Source: an uncultured Actinomycetes bacterium (lineage in GTDB: Bacteria; Actinomycetota; Actinomycetes; Nanopelagicales; Nanopelagicaceae). Taken from it: a stretch of DNA of 8,512 nucleotides. Of the stretch, positions 1-5,498 are shown piece by piece. The notes beneath the pieces are model-generated. The model did no database searches, was not told the DNA's origin, and was given only the letters and a program-made list of their open reading frames with translations. The stretch is taken from positions 1 through 8,512 of the forward strand of contig CAIJOE010000117.1 in NCBI GenBank assembly GCA_903822245.1. The letters run 5' to 3'. Within the stretch, counting starts at the first letter, position 1; every line of letters begins with the position of its first letter. A program made the position numbers and the translations under genes.

Positions 1-510
1 ACTCTGGTACTGAACGCCACCTATGAGCCACTAGGTGTCGTCAGCGAAAGACGAGCATTGATCCTCGTCTTAAATCAGCGCGCCTCAGTAATTGAAGAGT
101 CAGAAACAGTTCTGCGCTATGCCGGCGGATCGGTAACTCTTCCATCAGTAATCAAACTAGTTAAGTTTGTTCGAATTCCATATCGCCACTCAGTCCCACT
201 TTCACGGCGAGCACTTTTTGCTCGCGATGGTGGCCGATGTGTTTACTGCCAAGCACAAGCAACCTCTATTGATCACGTTATTCCACGTAGTCGTGGTGGT
301 GGTCACAATTGGGAGAATGTTGTCTCTGCTTGTCACAAGTGCAATCACCACAAAGCAGATAAGACTCTAAAAGAGATGGGTTGGAAACTTCGCACACTTC
401 CACGCGAACCAGCCGGAGCTGCTTGGCGAATTCTTGGAAGTGGAAAACCAGATTCTAGATGGATCTCCTACCTGCGGCCATTTGGCGCAGCAGATGGGGT
501 TGTGGCATAG
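1..510 (+). CDS. HNH endonuclease family protein, 5' end cut by the window
   Basis: A small HNH-type nuclease-like protein. The open frame runs from base 1, reading TLVLNATYEPLGVV, which is the usual N-terminus of actinobacterial HNH proteins after Met and at most a few residues. The start codon therefore lies just outside the window, and the internal TTG at 58 is not the start. The zinc-binding half-sites are CVYC (codons at 238-249) and CHKC (331-342). Between them lies the HNH core IDHVIPRSRGGGHNWEN, with the DH pair, the Asn, and a following CNHHKADKT segment. The fold binds one structural zinc and a catalytic divalent metal. The true substrate of this widespread actinobacterial protein is not established, and nothing nearby suggests restriction or homing. 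The stop TAG (508-510) doubles as the start of the -10-like hexamer of the next gene. Family confidence is high and role is unknown. Confidence 0.88.
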   Translation, partial: TLVLNATYEPLGVVSERRALILVLNQRASVIEESETVLRYAGGSVTLPSVIKLVKFVRIPYRHSVPLSRRALFARDGGRCVYCQAQATSIDHVIPRSRGGGHNWENVVSACHKCNHHKADKTLKEMGWKLRTLPREPAGAAWRILGSGKPDSRWISYLRPFGAADGVVA

Positions 511-513
511 GAT
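508..513 (+). promoter_or_regulatory. -10-like hexamer for leaderless 520-708 gene
   Basis: TAGGAT fits the TANNNT form of an actinobacterial -10 element and ends exactly 6 nt before the ATG at 520. No Shine-Dalgarno lies between them, so transcription would start at or next to the ATG. The hexamer overlaps the stop codon of the HNH gene. The same geometry appears upstream of pepN, trmB and rpiB. No convincing -35 is seen. Confidence 0.5.
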
Positions 514-519
514 TGCGCT

Positions 520-708
520 ATGTCTTTAGCAATCATTCATAGAATTAATCAAGAACCAGGTGCAATGCCAGGAGCTGGCCTAAAGCCACTTACCGCAATT
601 GCCTACTTTGTTGGCGGACCGCTAATTCTTTTCTTAGCAATTACCGGCATCGTTTTGCTCTCAACGGCGGTCAAGAAAAAGTCTTCGGGCATTAGCCAGA
701 TCAACTAG
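520..708 (+). CDS. small single-helix membrane protein, unknown function
   Basis: A 62-residue protein with a short polar N-terminus, a Pro-Gly-Ala-Gly-Leu segment (about residues 17-21), one hydrophobic helix at about 25-48 (AIAYFVGGPLILFLAITGIV and on) and a basic tail beginning KKK. The positive charges after the helix suggest an N-out, C-in orientation, by the positive-inside rule. Small proteins of this kind next to the HNH gene are common in actinobacteria, with no assigned function. The ATG at 520 is chosen because TAGGAT ends 6 nt upstream, matching three neighbouring genes. The internal ATG at 565 has AGGTG only 2 nt away and would remove 15 residues, so it is less likely. It lies 9 nt after the HNH stop, so it may be both cotranscribed and separately transcribed. 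Confidence 0.72.
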   Translation: MSLAIIHRINQEPGAMPGAGLKPLTAIAYFVGGPLILFLAITGIVLLSTAVKKKSSGISQIN

Positions 709-717
709 TTTTACTAG
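705..717. repeat. 5-bp inverted repeat across two convergent stop codons
   Basis: CTAGT-TTT-ACTAG is a perfect 5-bp stem with a 3-nt loop. It contains the stop of the small membrane protein (706-708) and the stop of pepN (714-716). Only 5 bp separate the two genes. There is no T-tract, so it is at best a weak end signal for either strand, and it may be chance. Confidence 0.3.
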
Positions 718-3251
718 GCATCCTTAGCTTGGGCTTTAAGCGCCCGTGACATGCCATCTCTGGCTTCAGAAACTAAACGGCGAAGTCCAGGCACCGCATC
801 TTTTCCTGTTGTTTGCAGCCAATTAATAGTTTTATCTAAAGTGCTCTGAGTAGTTATATATGTTGGATACATCATCTCTACGTATGAGCTACCGATGTCA
901 TAAGAAGCCTTATCCCACATCTCAAGTAGTAGATCGAAATACTTGTCCACGTAGACTTCCAATAGATCTCGCTGTGTTGCGCGATTAAAGCCACGAAGTG
1001 TGGACTCGCGAATCGAGGAAGTCATATCTTCCTTTGTGATCGCATTCCACGCAGCTTCTTTTGCCGCACTGTCTTTAAGGGCTGCTAAGCCAAATGCGTG
1101 ACCCATCTGTCCATTGATCGTGTTATCTCGTTCTAGTTCAGCAGCTAGTTCTGGCCTGCCAAATACTCCGCGTTCAACTAGGGCATTTACTAGGCTCCAG
1201 CGAAGATCGGCATCAATTTTTAATCCGGGAAGCTTTCCTTGAAGTAGTGACTTGATCTTTTCATTATGTGCTGGGGTAGTGGCAAGTGATGTAAAAGCTC
1301 TGGCAAATTGCAGTTGATGATCACTTGCGACAGGGGCGTTATCTAACATTTCGCCAAGGGCGTTTGCCACCTTGATTCGCGCAGCATCTCGCTTTGCTGG
1401 CGATGAGAACAATTCAACTGCGGTATTTAGTTGACCTTCAATAACGGTAACAACTGTGATATTTGTTTCACCTTTAAGGCCAGAAAGTGCGATATCAATG
1501 AAGTCTGATGCCGATAGTTCAGCATCTCGCAACATATCCCAAGAGATTCCCCAGCAAAGTGCGCGAGTAAGTGGATCTTTAATATCGCCTAAGTGAGATT
1601 TAAGGGTGGCAATTGAACGCTCATCCATTCGCACCTTGGCATAGGAAAGATCACGATCATTGATGATTAGAAGATCTGCCAGCTTCTCACCGGCAAGTTC
1701 TTTTACCTCGGTGCTTGAACCAGCAACATCTAATTCAACGCTCTTTCTTAGAACCACCTCACCGTTTTTAACGTCATAAAGCCCAACTGCAAGGCGATGT
1801 GGGCGAAGCTCTTTAGAACCCTCTGGAACAAGTGGCGCCTGTTGGATAATTTCTATTGATGAATAAGCCTCACCAGAAATCTCTAACTTGGGGCGCAAGG
1901 TGTTAACACCGGAAGTTTCAAGCCAGGTTGAAACCCAAGGCTTTAAATCGCGACCACTTGCGGCCTCAAGCTCGACCAATAAATCATTTAGTGTGGTGTT
2001 CTTGAAGGCATGCTTGGCAAAGTACTTCTTTAAACCATTAATGAAGTTCTCCCGGCCTACGTGGGCAACTAATTGCTGAAGAACTGAAGCGCCTTTGGCA
2101 TAGGTAATACCATCAAAGTTTGCATTAACAGTTTCAATATCGACCATATCTGAAGCGATTGGGTGTGTAGAGGAGAGTTGATCTTGGCGATAGGCCCAGT
2201 TTTTACGCCCAGAGTTAAAACCAACCCAGGCATCCTTAAATCTTGTTCCTTCAGCTGATGCTAAGTGCGAAGACCACTCAGCAAATGATTCATTTAGCCA
2301 CAAGTCATCCCACCATTGCATGGTGACCATATTTCCAAACCACATATGGGCCATCTCGTGGAGGATCGTGTTGGCCCTTGCGTCATACATCCGCTCGGTG
2401 ACCTTTGATCTAAATACTAAAAGACTTTCTAGGAATGTTACTGCCCCAGAGTTTTCCATCGCGCCCCAGTTAAAGTCCACCACGGCAATTTGGTCATACT
2501 TTTCAAAGGGATATGCCAGACCAAATACTTTTTCAAAGTAGGCAAAGCCTTGCTTAGTAACCAGGAAAATATCTTCGGGATCTAGTGACTTAGCTAAAGA
2601 TTTGCGGCAGTAGATGCCAAGTGGAACGGTTTTCTGGCCAACATACTCATCGTGGACTTGGAAATAAGGACCAGCAATAAGGGCGGTGATATATGTTGAA
2701 ATTCTTGGAGTTGGTAAAAACTGCCAGAGGGTATTGGCACCTAATTCACTCTTGGCTTTTACCGGGGAGTTTGAGATTACTTCCCAGTGCTTTGGCGCAG
2801 TTACCGTTAATTCAAATGTTGCCTTCAAATCAGGTTGATCAAAGCAGGGATACAACCGACGGATATAGGCAGTTTCACCTTGTGAATAGAGATAAGCCTC
2901 GCCATCTGCTGGATCGATGGAATATTGCAGGCCTTCACCAGTCTTTGAGTAAATACCTTCGATTTCAATAATTAATTCATTACTTTGTGCCAGGTTTTTT
3001 ATAAATAAACTCTCGCCATCAAAGTCGCTGGTATCAAAGGGCGCTCCATTTAGTGTGGCAGAAATGATGCGCTTTCCAACTGCGTCAATAAAAGTGTCAT
3101 ATCCCGGGGTATTGCAGGTGAACTTAGTAACGCTCTTGGCAATAAAGTTTTCACCGCCAAGGCTGATATCAATACTCACCTCATAGCCTTGGACCGCTAG
3201 ATGAGAACTACGTTCTTTTGCTTCACTTCTTGAGATATTTACACCAGGCAT
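714..3251 (-). CDS. pepN: aminopeptidase N (M1 family zinc metallopeptidase)
   Basis: A cytosolic aminopeptidase that removes N-terminal residues from peptides in the last steps of protein breakdown. The 845-residue length is normal for actinobacterial PepN. In order it has an N-terminal beta domain (about 1-215), a thermolysin-like catalytic domain (about 216-470) and a C-terminal domain of beta then helical repeats (about 480-845). The substrate-anchoring motif GAMEN is at 263-267. The zinc site is HEMAH at 298-302 with the third ligand Glu321, giving the exact HExxH-x18-E spacing. Glu299 is the catalytic base. There is no signal peptide. The ATG at 3251 is supported by TAGAGT ending 6 nt upstream. 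It is transcribed away from trmB and ends 5 bp from the small membrane gene. All catalytic residues are present and no frameshift is seen. Confidence 0.96.
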   Translation of the reverse strand: MPGVNISRSEAKERSSHLAVQGYEVSIDISLGGENFIAKSVTKFTCNTPGYDTFIDAVGKRIISATLNGAPFDTSDFDGESLFIKNLAQSNELIIEIEGIYSKTGEGLQYSIDPADGEAYLYSQGETAYIRRLYPCFDQPDLKATFELTVTAPKHWEVISNSPVKAKSELGANTLWQFLPTPRISTYITALIAGPYFQVHDEYVGQKTVPLGIYCRKSLAKSLDPEDIFLVTKQGFAYFEKVFGLAYPFEKYDQIAVVDFNWGAMENSGAVTFLESLLVFRSKVTERMYDARANTILHEMAHMWFGNMVTMQWWDDLWLNESFAEWSSHLASAEGTRFKDAWVGFNSGRKNWAYRQDQLSSTHPIASDMVDIETVNANFDGITYAKGASVLQQLVAHVGRENFINGLKKYFAKHAFKNTTLNDLLVELEAASGRDLKPWVSTWLETSGVNTLRPKLEISGEAYSSIEIIQQAPLVPEGSKELRPHRLAVGLYDVKNGEVVLRKSVELDVAGSSTEVKELAGEKLADLLIINDRDLSYAKVRMDERSIATLKSHLGDIKDPLTRALCWGISWDMLRDAELSASDFIDIALSGLKGETNITVVTVIEGQLNTAVELFSSPAKRDAARIKVANALGEMLDNAPVASDHQLQFARAFTSLATTPAHNEKIKSLLQGKLPGLKIDADLRWSLVNALVERGVFGRPELAAELERDNTINGQMGHAFGLAALKDSAAKEAAWNAITKEDMTSSIRESTLRGFNRATQRDLLEVYVDKYFDLLLEMWDKASYDIGSSYVEMMYPTYITTQSTLDKTINWLQTTGKDAVPGLRRLVSEARDGMSRALKAQAKDA

Positions 3252-3257
3252 GCGCTA

Positions 3258-3263
3258 ACTCTA
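3258..3263 (-). promoter_or_regulatory. -10-like hexamer for leaderless pepN
   Basis: On the minus strand TAGAGT is followed by TAGCGC and then the pepN ATG, a 6-nt gap. No Shine-Dalgarno is present in the gap. This is the arrangement expected of a leaderless actinobacterial gene. There is no clear -35 box. Confidence 0.5.
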
Positions 3264-3269
3264 TCTAGC

Positions 3270-3279
3270 CTTACGTAAG
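3270..3279. repeat. 10-bp perfect palindrome between pepN and trmB
   Basis: CTTACGTAAG equals its own reverse complement. It sits in the 36-bp gap between the divergent pepN and trmB start codons and overlaps the trmB -10-like hexamer. It could be a small operator affecting both genes, but a single copy this short may be chance. Confidence 0.3.
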
Positions 3280-3281
3280 AT
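3276..3281 (+). promoter_or_regulatory. -10-like hexamer for leaderless trmB
   Basis: TAAGAT (TANNNT form, near TATAAT) is followed by GCGCAC and the trmB ATG at 3288, a 6-nt gap with no Shine-Dalgarno. It mirrors the pepN hexamer on the other strand of the same short intergenic region. Confidence 0.55.
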
Positions 3282-3287
3282 GCGCAC

Positions 3288-3980
3288 ATGACCCCACGCG
3301 AATTCAAAGAAGGGCCACGACCACCATTCTTGGCCAATCGCTCGTTTCGCCTGCGTGGAACTCGGATAACTGATGCTCAGCAAAGTGCAACAGATAAGTA
3401 TTGGCAAGAATTTGGCATTGAGCCAGATCACAAAATAATCCCAGCAGAAATCTTTCCTAATTCCAAAGAAGTAATCATGGAGATTGGTAGCGGCATGGGT
3501 GAGGCCACCGCGATTATTGCTCACACTTTTGGGCAAATTGGATATTTGGCCGTGGAAGTTCATCGCCCAGGCATCGGTTCATTGCTCGGGAGAATTAGTG
3601 AACTAGAGCTCACAAATATTCGAATCATTAATGAAGATGCACGCGTGGTTATGAGTGATTTGATGCCAGATCAATGTCTAGATGCGATTCATCTTTATTT
3701 TCCAGATCCCTGGCCAAAGAGCAAGCATTGGAAACGTCGAATCATCCAAGAAGATTTTCTTGCGCTAGTTTGGTCGAAGTTAAAGCCTGGCGGCTATATC
3801 CACATAGCCACTGATTGGGTTGCCTATTCAAATTGGATTGAAGAAAAGTTTGCCGCCAGTGCAAAGTTTGAAGGTGGGGAGATTGCAAAGCCTGATTTTC
3901 GGCCCACTACTCGCTTTGAGCAAAAGGGGATTACTAAGGATCACAAAGTTCGAGACTTTAAGTACTTTAGAAAAGGTTAG
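3288..3980 (+). CDS. trmB: tRNA (guanine46-N7)-methyltransferase
   Basis: TrmB transfers a methyl group from S-adenosylmethionine to N7 of G46 in the variable loop of many tRNAs. The 230-residue protein is normal for the family. The Rossmann SAM-binding motif EIGSGMGEAT is at 65-74, with the conserved acidic Glu90 in AVEVH and NEDA at 115-118. The family signature YFPDPWPKSKHWKRR is at 137-151, followed by ATDW at 174-177 and the C-terminal TRFE motif at 208-211, which closes the active site. The first ~45 residues carry the basic, variable lead expected for this family. The start follows a -10-like hexamer at 6 nt. Its last 4 bp overlap the end of rpiB on the other strand. Product confidence is high. 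Confidence 0.95.
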   Translation: MTPREFKEGPRPPFLANRSFRLRGTRITDAQQSATDKYWQEFGIEPDHKIIPAEIFPNSKEVIMEIGSGMGEATAIIAHTFGQIGYLAVEVHRPGIGSLLGRISELELTNIRIINEDARVVMSDLMPDQCLDAIHLYFPDPWPKSKHWKRRIIQEDFLALVWSKLKPGGYIHIATDWVAYSNWIEEKFAASAKFEGGEIAKPDFRPTTRFEQKGITKDHKVRDFKYFRKG

Positions 3981-4432
3981 ATCTTTCCAGTTTCTTCATA
4001 TTTTGAAAGTAGATCAATTCTTCGAACATGCCGCTCATCTCCGGGAAATGGTGTGGCAATAAAGGTATCTACCAATTCCAAGCAGAATTCTTCGGTATGC
4101 ATCCGGCCACCAATTGAAATCACATTTGCATTGTTGTGCTCTCGGGCAAGTACTGCTGTTTGCTTGCTCCAAACTAGTGCTGCGCGAATACCTTTAACTT
4201 TATTAGCAGCCATTTGCTCACCATTACCCGAGCCACCAAGGACTATGCCAAGGGAGCCAGGATCATTTGCCACACCTTTTGCTGCTGGAATACAAAAAAC
4301 TGGGTAGTCATCTAGTGGATCAAAAGAATGTGGTCCGTGGTCAATTACTTCATGGCCATTGGCTGTTAGGTGATCAACAATTACACCTTTGAAGTCAAGG
4401 CCCGCATGATCACTACCGATATGGATTCTCAC
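3977..4432 (-). CDS. rpiB: ribose-5-phosphate isomerase B
   Basis: RpiB interconverts ribose 5-phosphate and ribulose 5-phosphate in the non-oxidative pentose phosphate pathway in the cytosol. The 151-residue length fits. SDHAG at 7-11 supplies the Asp-His phosphate and ring-opening site. GGSGNGEQMAANK at 66-78 carries Glu72 where enterobacterial enzymes have Cys; Glu is the catalytic base in the mycobacterial enzyme. REHNNAN at 97-103 and GGRMH at 108-112 are also family motifs. The sequence closely follows the mycobacterial type throughout, and no isomerase of a different sugar specificity is indicated. The start is GTG at 4432, chosen because translation begins MRIHIGSDHAG as in relatives and an extended -10-like element ends 6 nt upstream. 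It is convergent with trmB with a 4-bp overlap. Confidence 0.95.
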   Translation of the reverse strand: MRIHIGSDHAGLDFKGVIVDHLTANGHEVIDHGPHSFDPLDDYPVFCIPAAKGVANDPGSLGIVLGGSGNGEQMAANKVKGIRAALVWSKQTAVLAREHNNANVISIGGRMHTEEFCLELVDTFIATPFPGDERHVRRIDLLSKYEETGKI

Positions 4433-4438
4433 AGGTAG

Positions 4439-4447
4439 ATAATCTCA
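4439..4447 (-). promoter_or_regulatory. extended -10-like element for leaderless rpiB
   Basis: Read on the minus strand, TGAGATTAT has the TG of an extended -10 followed by GATTAT. It ends 6 nt (CTACCT) before the GTG start, with no convincing Shine-Dalgarno. It starts only about 2 bp beyond the T-tract of the preceding terminator, so any -35 region would fall inside that hairpin. Confidence 0.45.
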
Positions 4448-4448
4448 G

Positions 4449-4488
4449 AAAAAACTAACGGCCCCCACGAATTTTCGTGAGAGCCGCT
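4449..4488 (-). terminator. intrinsic terminator of the 4514-5197 gene
   Basis: On the minus strand a 15-bp stem pairs positions 4488-4474 with 4471-4457, having CACGAA/TTCGTG nearest the loop and GGC/GCC lower down. TAG and a run of six T (4454-4449) follow. Three positions pair as G-U only in the minus-strand RNA and are mismatched in the plus-strand RNA, so the element is directional. It lies 25 bp after the stop codon and insulates rpiB from the upstream secreted-protein gene. Confidence 0.9.
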
Positions 4489-4513
4489 AATTTGTTTTCC
4501 CTAGTGGAGGAGT

Positions 4514-5197
4514 TTAAGCCTTCTTAGTTGTAATGCTTACCTTCTTTATTGTGGTCTTAGCGCCAGTGGTTGGTGCTGGGATCTTTGGAGCCGCACCCTT
4601 CATTCCATGTCCGCCTTCGCCCACTTCAGCGCCTTCCATATGTCCCACTTCATTAACCTCTGTTGTAATGCGAACCTTTAGGTTTGCCTTAAGCGTAGTT
4701 GCTTGCGCTGAAGTTAAAGTACCGGCAGTTACCGCTGCATCGATTTGTGTGCTGTCGTAATTAACAAGTGCAGTAATTAGCGCATCAGTTTTTGTTCCGG
4801 CAAGTACTGCAAGTGACTTACCTGATTGACGAGCTGTTTGTAGATCTGCTGCAGTAATACCTAGCGTTGAAGTAATGATTGCTTGGCGAGCTGCAGAATT
4901 CATTCCAAAACCACCGCGACCCATAGCACCCTTGCCCATGCCACCAATACTTGGCTTACCTGAAGCACTTGGCATTGCAGGAGCTGATGCAGCAGCAGCG
5001 GTTAGCGCTGCAGTGATTGCATCTGCTTGTGCTTGAGTGATGGTTCCCTTTGCTACAAGAGCAGAAAGAACTGTTGAAACTTTAGGTGGCACGCCAACTG
5101 CGTGAGCAGTATCAGCAGATGCTGTTGAGATTGTGGAAAATGTTGCGAATGTCATTACTGATGCAACAACAACCGAAGCAATCTTCTTGTTAATCAT
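4514..5197 (-). CDS. secreted Gly/Met-rich protein with duplicated helical motif, unknown function
   Basis: A 227-residue exported protein. The signal peptide has a basic start (MINKK), a hydrophobic stretch at about 6-23 and a likely signal peptidase I site after ASA at 26-28. A 25-residue motif occurs twice, at 41-65 and 149-173, with 12 identities in the ungapped pair and the shared core GT[IL]TxAQA. A segment at about 107-137 (TLGITAADLQTARQSGKSLA) resembles repeat blocks in secreted DUF2680-like proteins of Gram-positive bacteria; this is recollection, not a search result. A Gly/Met-rich patch (85-99) and a His/Met/Glu patch (185-201) separate the blocks. The C-terminus is lysine-rich. 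No sortase motif or membrane anchor is seen, so it is probably released or loosely wall-bound. The start has a strong Shine-Dalgarno. Function is not recognised; metal binding by the Met/His patches is only a guess. Confidence 0.82.
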   Translation of the reverse strand: MINKKIASVVVASVMTFATFSTISTASADTAHAVGVPPKVSTVLSALVAKGTITQAQADAITAALTAAAASAPAMPSASGKPSIGGMGKGAMGRGGFGMNSAARQAIITSTLGITAADLQTARQSGKSLAVLAGTKTDALITALVNYDSTQIDAAVTAGTLTSAQATTLKANLKVRITTEVNEVGHMEGAEVGEGGHGMKGAAPKIPAPTTGAKTTIKKVSITTKKA

Positions 5198-5201
5198 TTT
5201 T

Positions 5202-5208
5202 CTCCCTC
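5202..5208 (-). promoter_or_regulatory. Shine-Dalgarno of the 4514-5197 gene
   Basis: GAGGGAG on the minus strand lies 4 nt (AAAA) before the ATG at 5197. It fixes the start codon and shows that this gene has a 5' leader, unlike pepN, trmB and rpiB. Confidence 0.75.
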
Positions 5209-5234
5209 ATTCGATTCCGACCTTCGCCGGCTCC

Positions 5235-5327
5235 GAGTTATTCGTGCCCTAGATGCCCTCACATCTAGATACCCGTAGATAACTCCTTGATGCTGAGGAG
5301 AGTAGTTAATAAACCTGAGGGTTATCT
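5235..5327 (-). promoter_or_regulatory. candidate structured leader with mutually exclusive stems
   Basis: This is upstream of the 4514-5197 gene, read on the minus strand. Arm A is AGATAAC (5327-5321), arm B is GAGTTATCT (5285-5277) and arm C is ATAACTC (5241-5235). B can pair perfectly over 7 bp with A or with C, but not with both, because the two pairings share GTTAT. When B pairs with C, a perfect 7-bp hairpin, CTAGATG/CATCTAG with a 6-nt loop (5268-5249), nests inside. Such alternatives are typical of attenuators and riboswitches. I cannot assign a known class. The promoter is not clear, so it is unproven that arm A is transcribed; otherwise these are DNA-level repeats. Confidence 0.4.
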
Positions 5328-5358
5328 GTGAGTTTTGCACCGCTCAAGCAGGGGCAAA

Positions 5359-5376
5359 TTGCATTCATGCAAGCAT
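5359..5376. repeat. overlapping inverted repeats, operator-like
   Basis: TTGCATTCATGCAAGCAT contains a 6-bp inverted repeat with a 2-nt gap (TTGCAT/ATGCAA) and a second overlapping one (ATGC-AA-GCAT). That makes three alternating GCAT/ATGC half-sites. Its position midway between two divergent genes suits a transcription-factor site. Confidence 0.4.
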
Positions 5377-5453
5377 CCTCCACTTTGAGGTCAAAAAACA
5401 AGACCTAGGGCTCTTCCTTTTTTGGCCCAAATAAGCGAAGGCTGGAATTACTC

Positions 5454-5491
5454 GGTTGCCAGTCAGGTAACCACATACCCCGGAATGGGGT
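5454..5491 (+). promoter_or_regulatory. two leader hairpins before the collagen-like gene, second over the Shine-Dalgarno
   Basis: The first hairpin is GGTTGCC-AGTCA-GGTAACC (5454-5472), seven pairs including one G-U. The second is ACCCC-GGAAT-GGGGT (5477-5491), five perfect pairs. The only plausible Shine-Dalgarno for the 5499 start, GGGG at 5487-5490, forms the 3' arm of the second hairpin, so this fold would lower translation. A TTGCCA at 5456-5461 resembles a -35 but lacks a -10 at proper spacing. Confidence 0.45.
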
Positions 5492-5498
5492 TCTCAAA

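Larger units (their letters stand above)
5198..5498. other. divergent regulatory region between two secreted-protein genes
   Basis: No gene is seen in this 301-bp gap. Besides the leader (5235-5327) and the collagen-side hairpins (5454-5491), it holds the following. TTGCAT-TC-ATGCAA (5359-5372) overlaps ATGC-AA-GCAT (5367-5376). CTGAGG direct repeats lie at 5293 and 5315, 22 bp apart. GGGYATCTAG direct repeats lie 16 bp apart (minus strand, 5274-5265 and 5258-5249). An AGGTC/GACCT stem lies at 5388-5406 and a T-run at 5418-5423. A -35-like TTGACC (minus strand, 5394-5389) is present, but its matching -10 is poor. Promoters for either gene cannot be called with confidence. Confidence 0.6.

Noticed and set aside
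58..510. Start of the HNH gene at TTG 58
   Set aside because: The frame is open to base 1 and the residues before 58 match the conserved N-terminus of the family, so the gene starts outside the window.
1..510. HNH protein as a defence or homing nuclease
   Set aside because: It matches the widespread housekeeping-type actinobacterial HNH protein, and no methylase, intron, intein or defence partner is nearby.
3261..3563. A 100-codon frame on the minus strand ending beside pepN
   Set aside because: It lies antisense to the start of trmB, has no motif, and would run through the trmB/pepN promoter region.
5388..5423. AGGTC/GACCT stem followed by a T-run as a plus-strand terminator
   Set aside because: The 5-bp stem has a 9-nt loop, the T-run starts 11 nt after it, and no plus-strand gene lies upstream to terminate.
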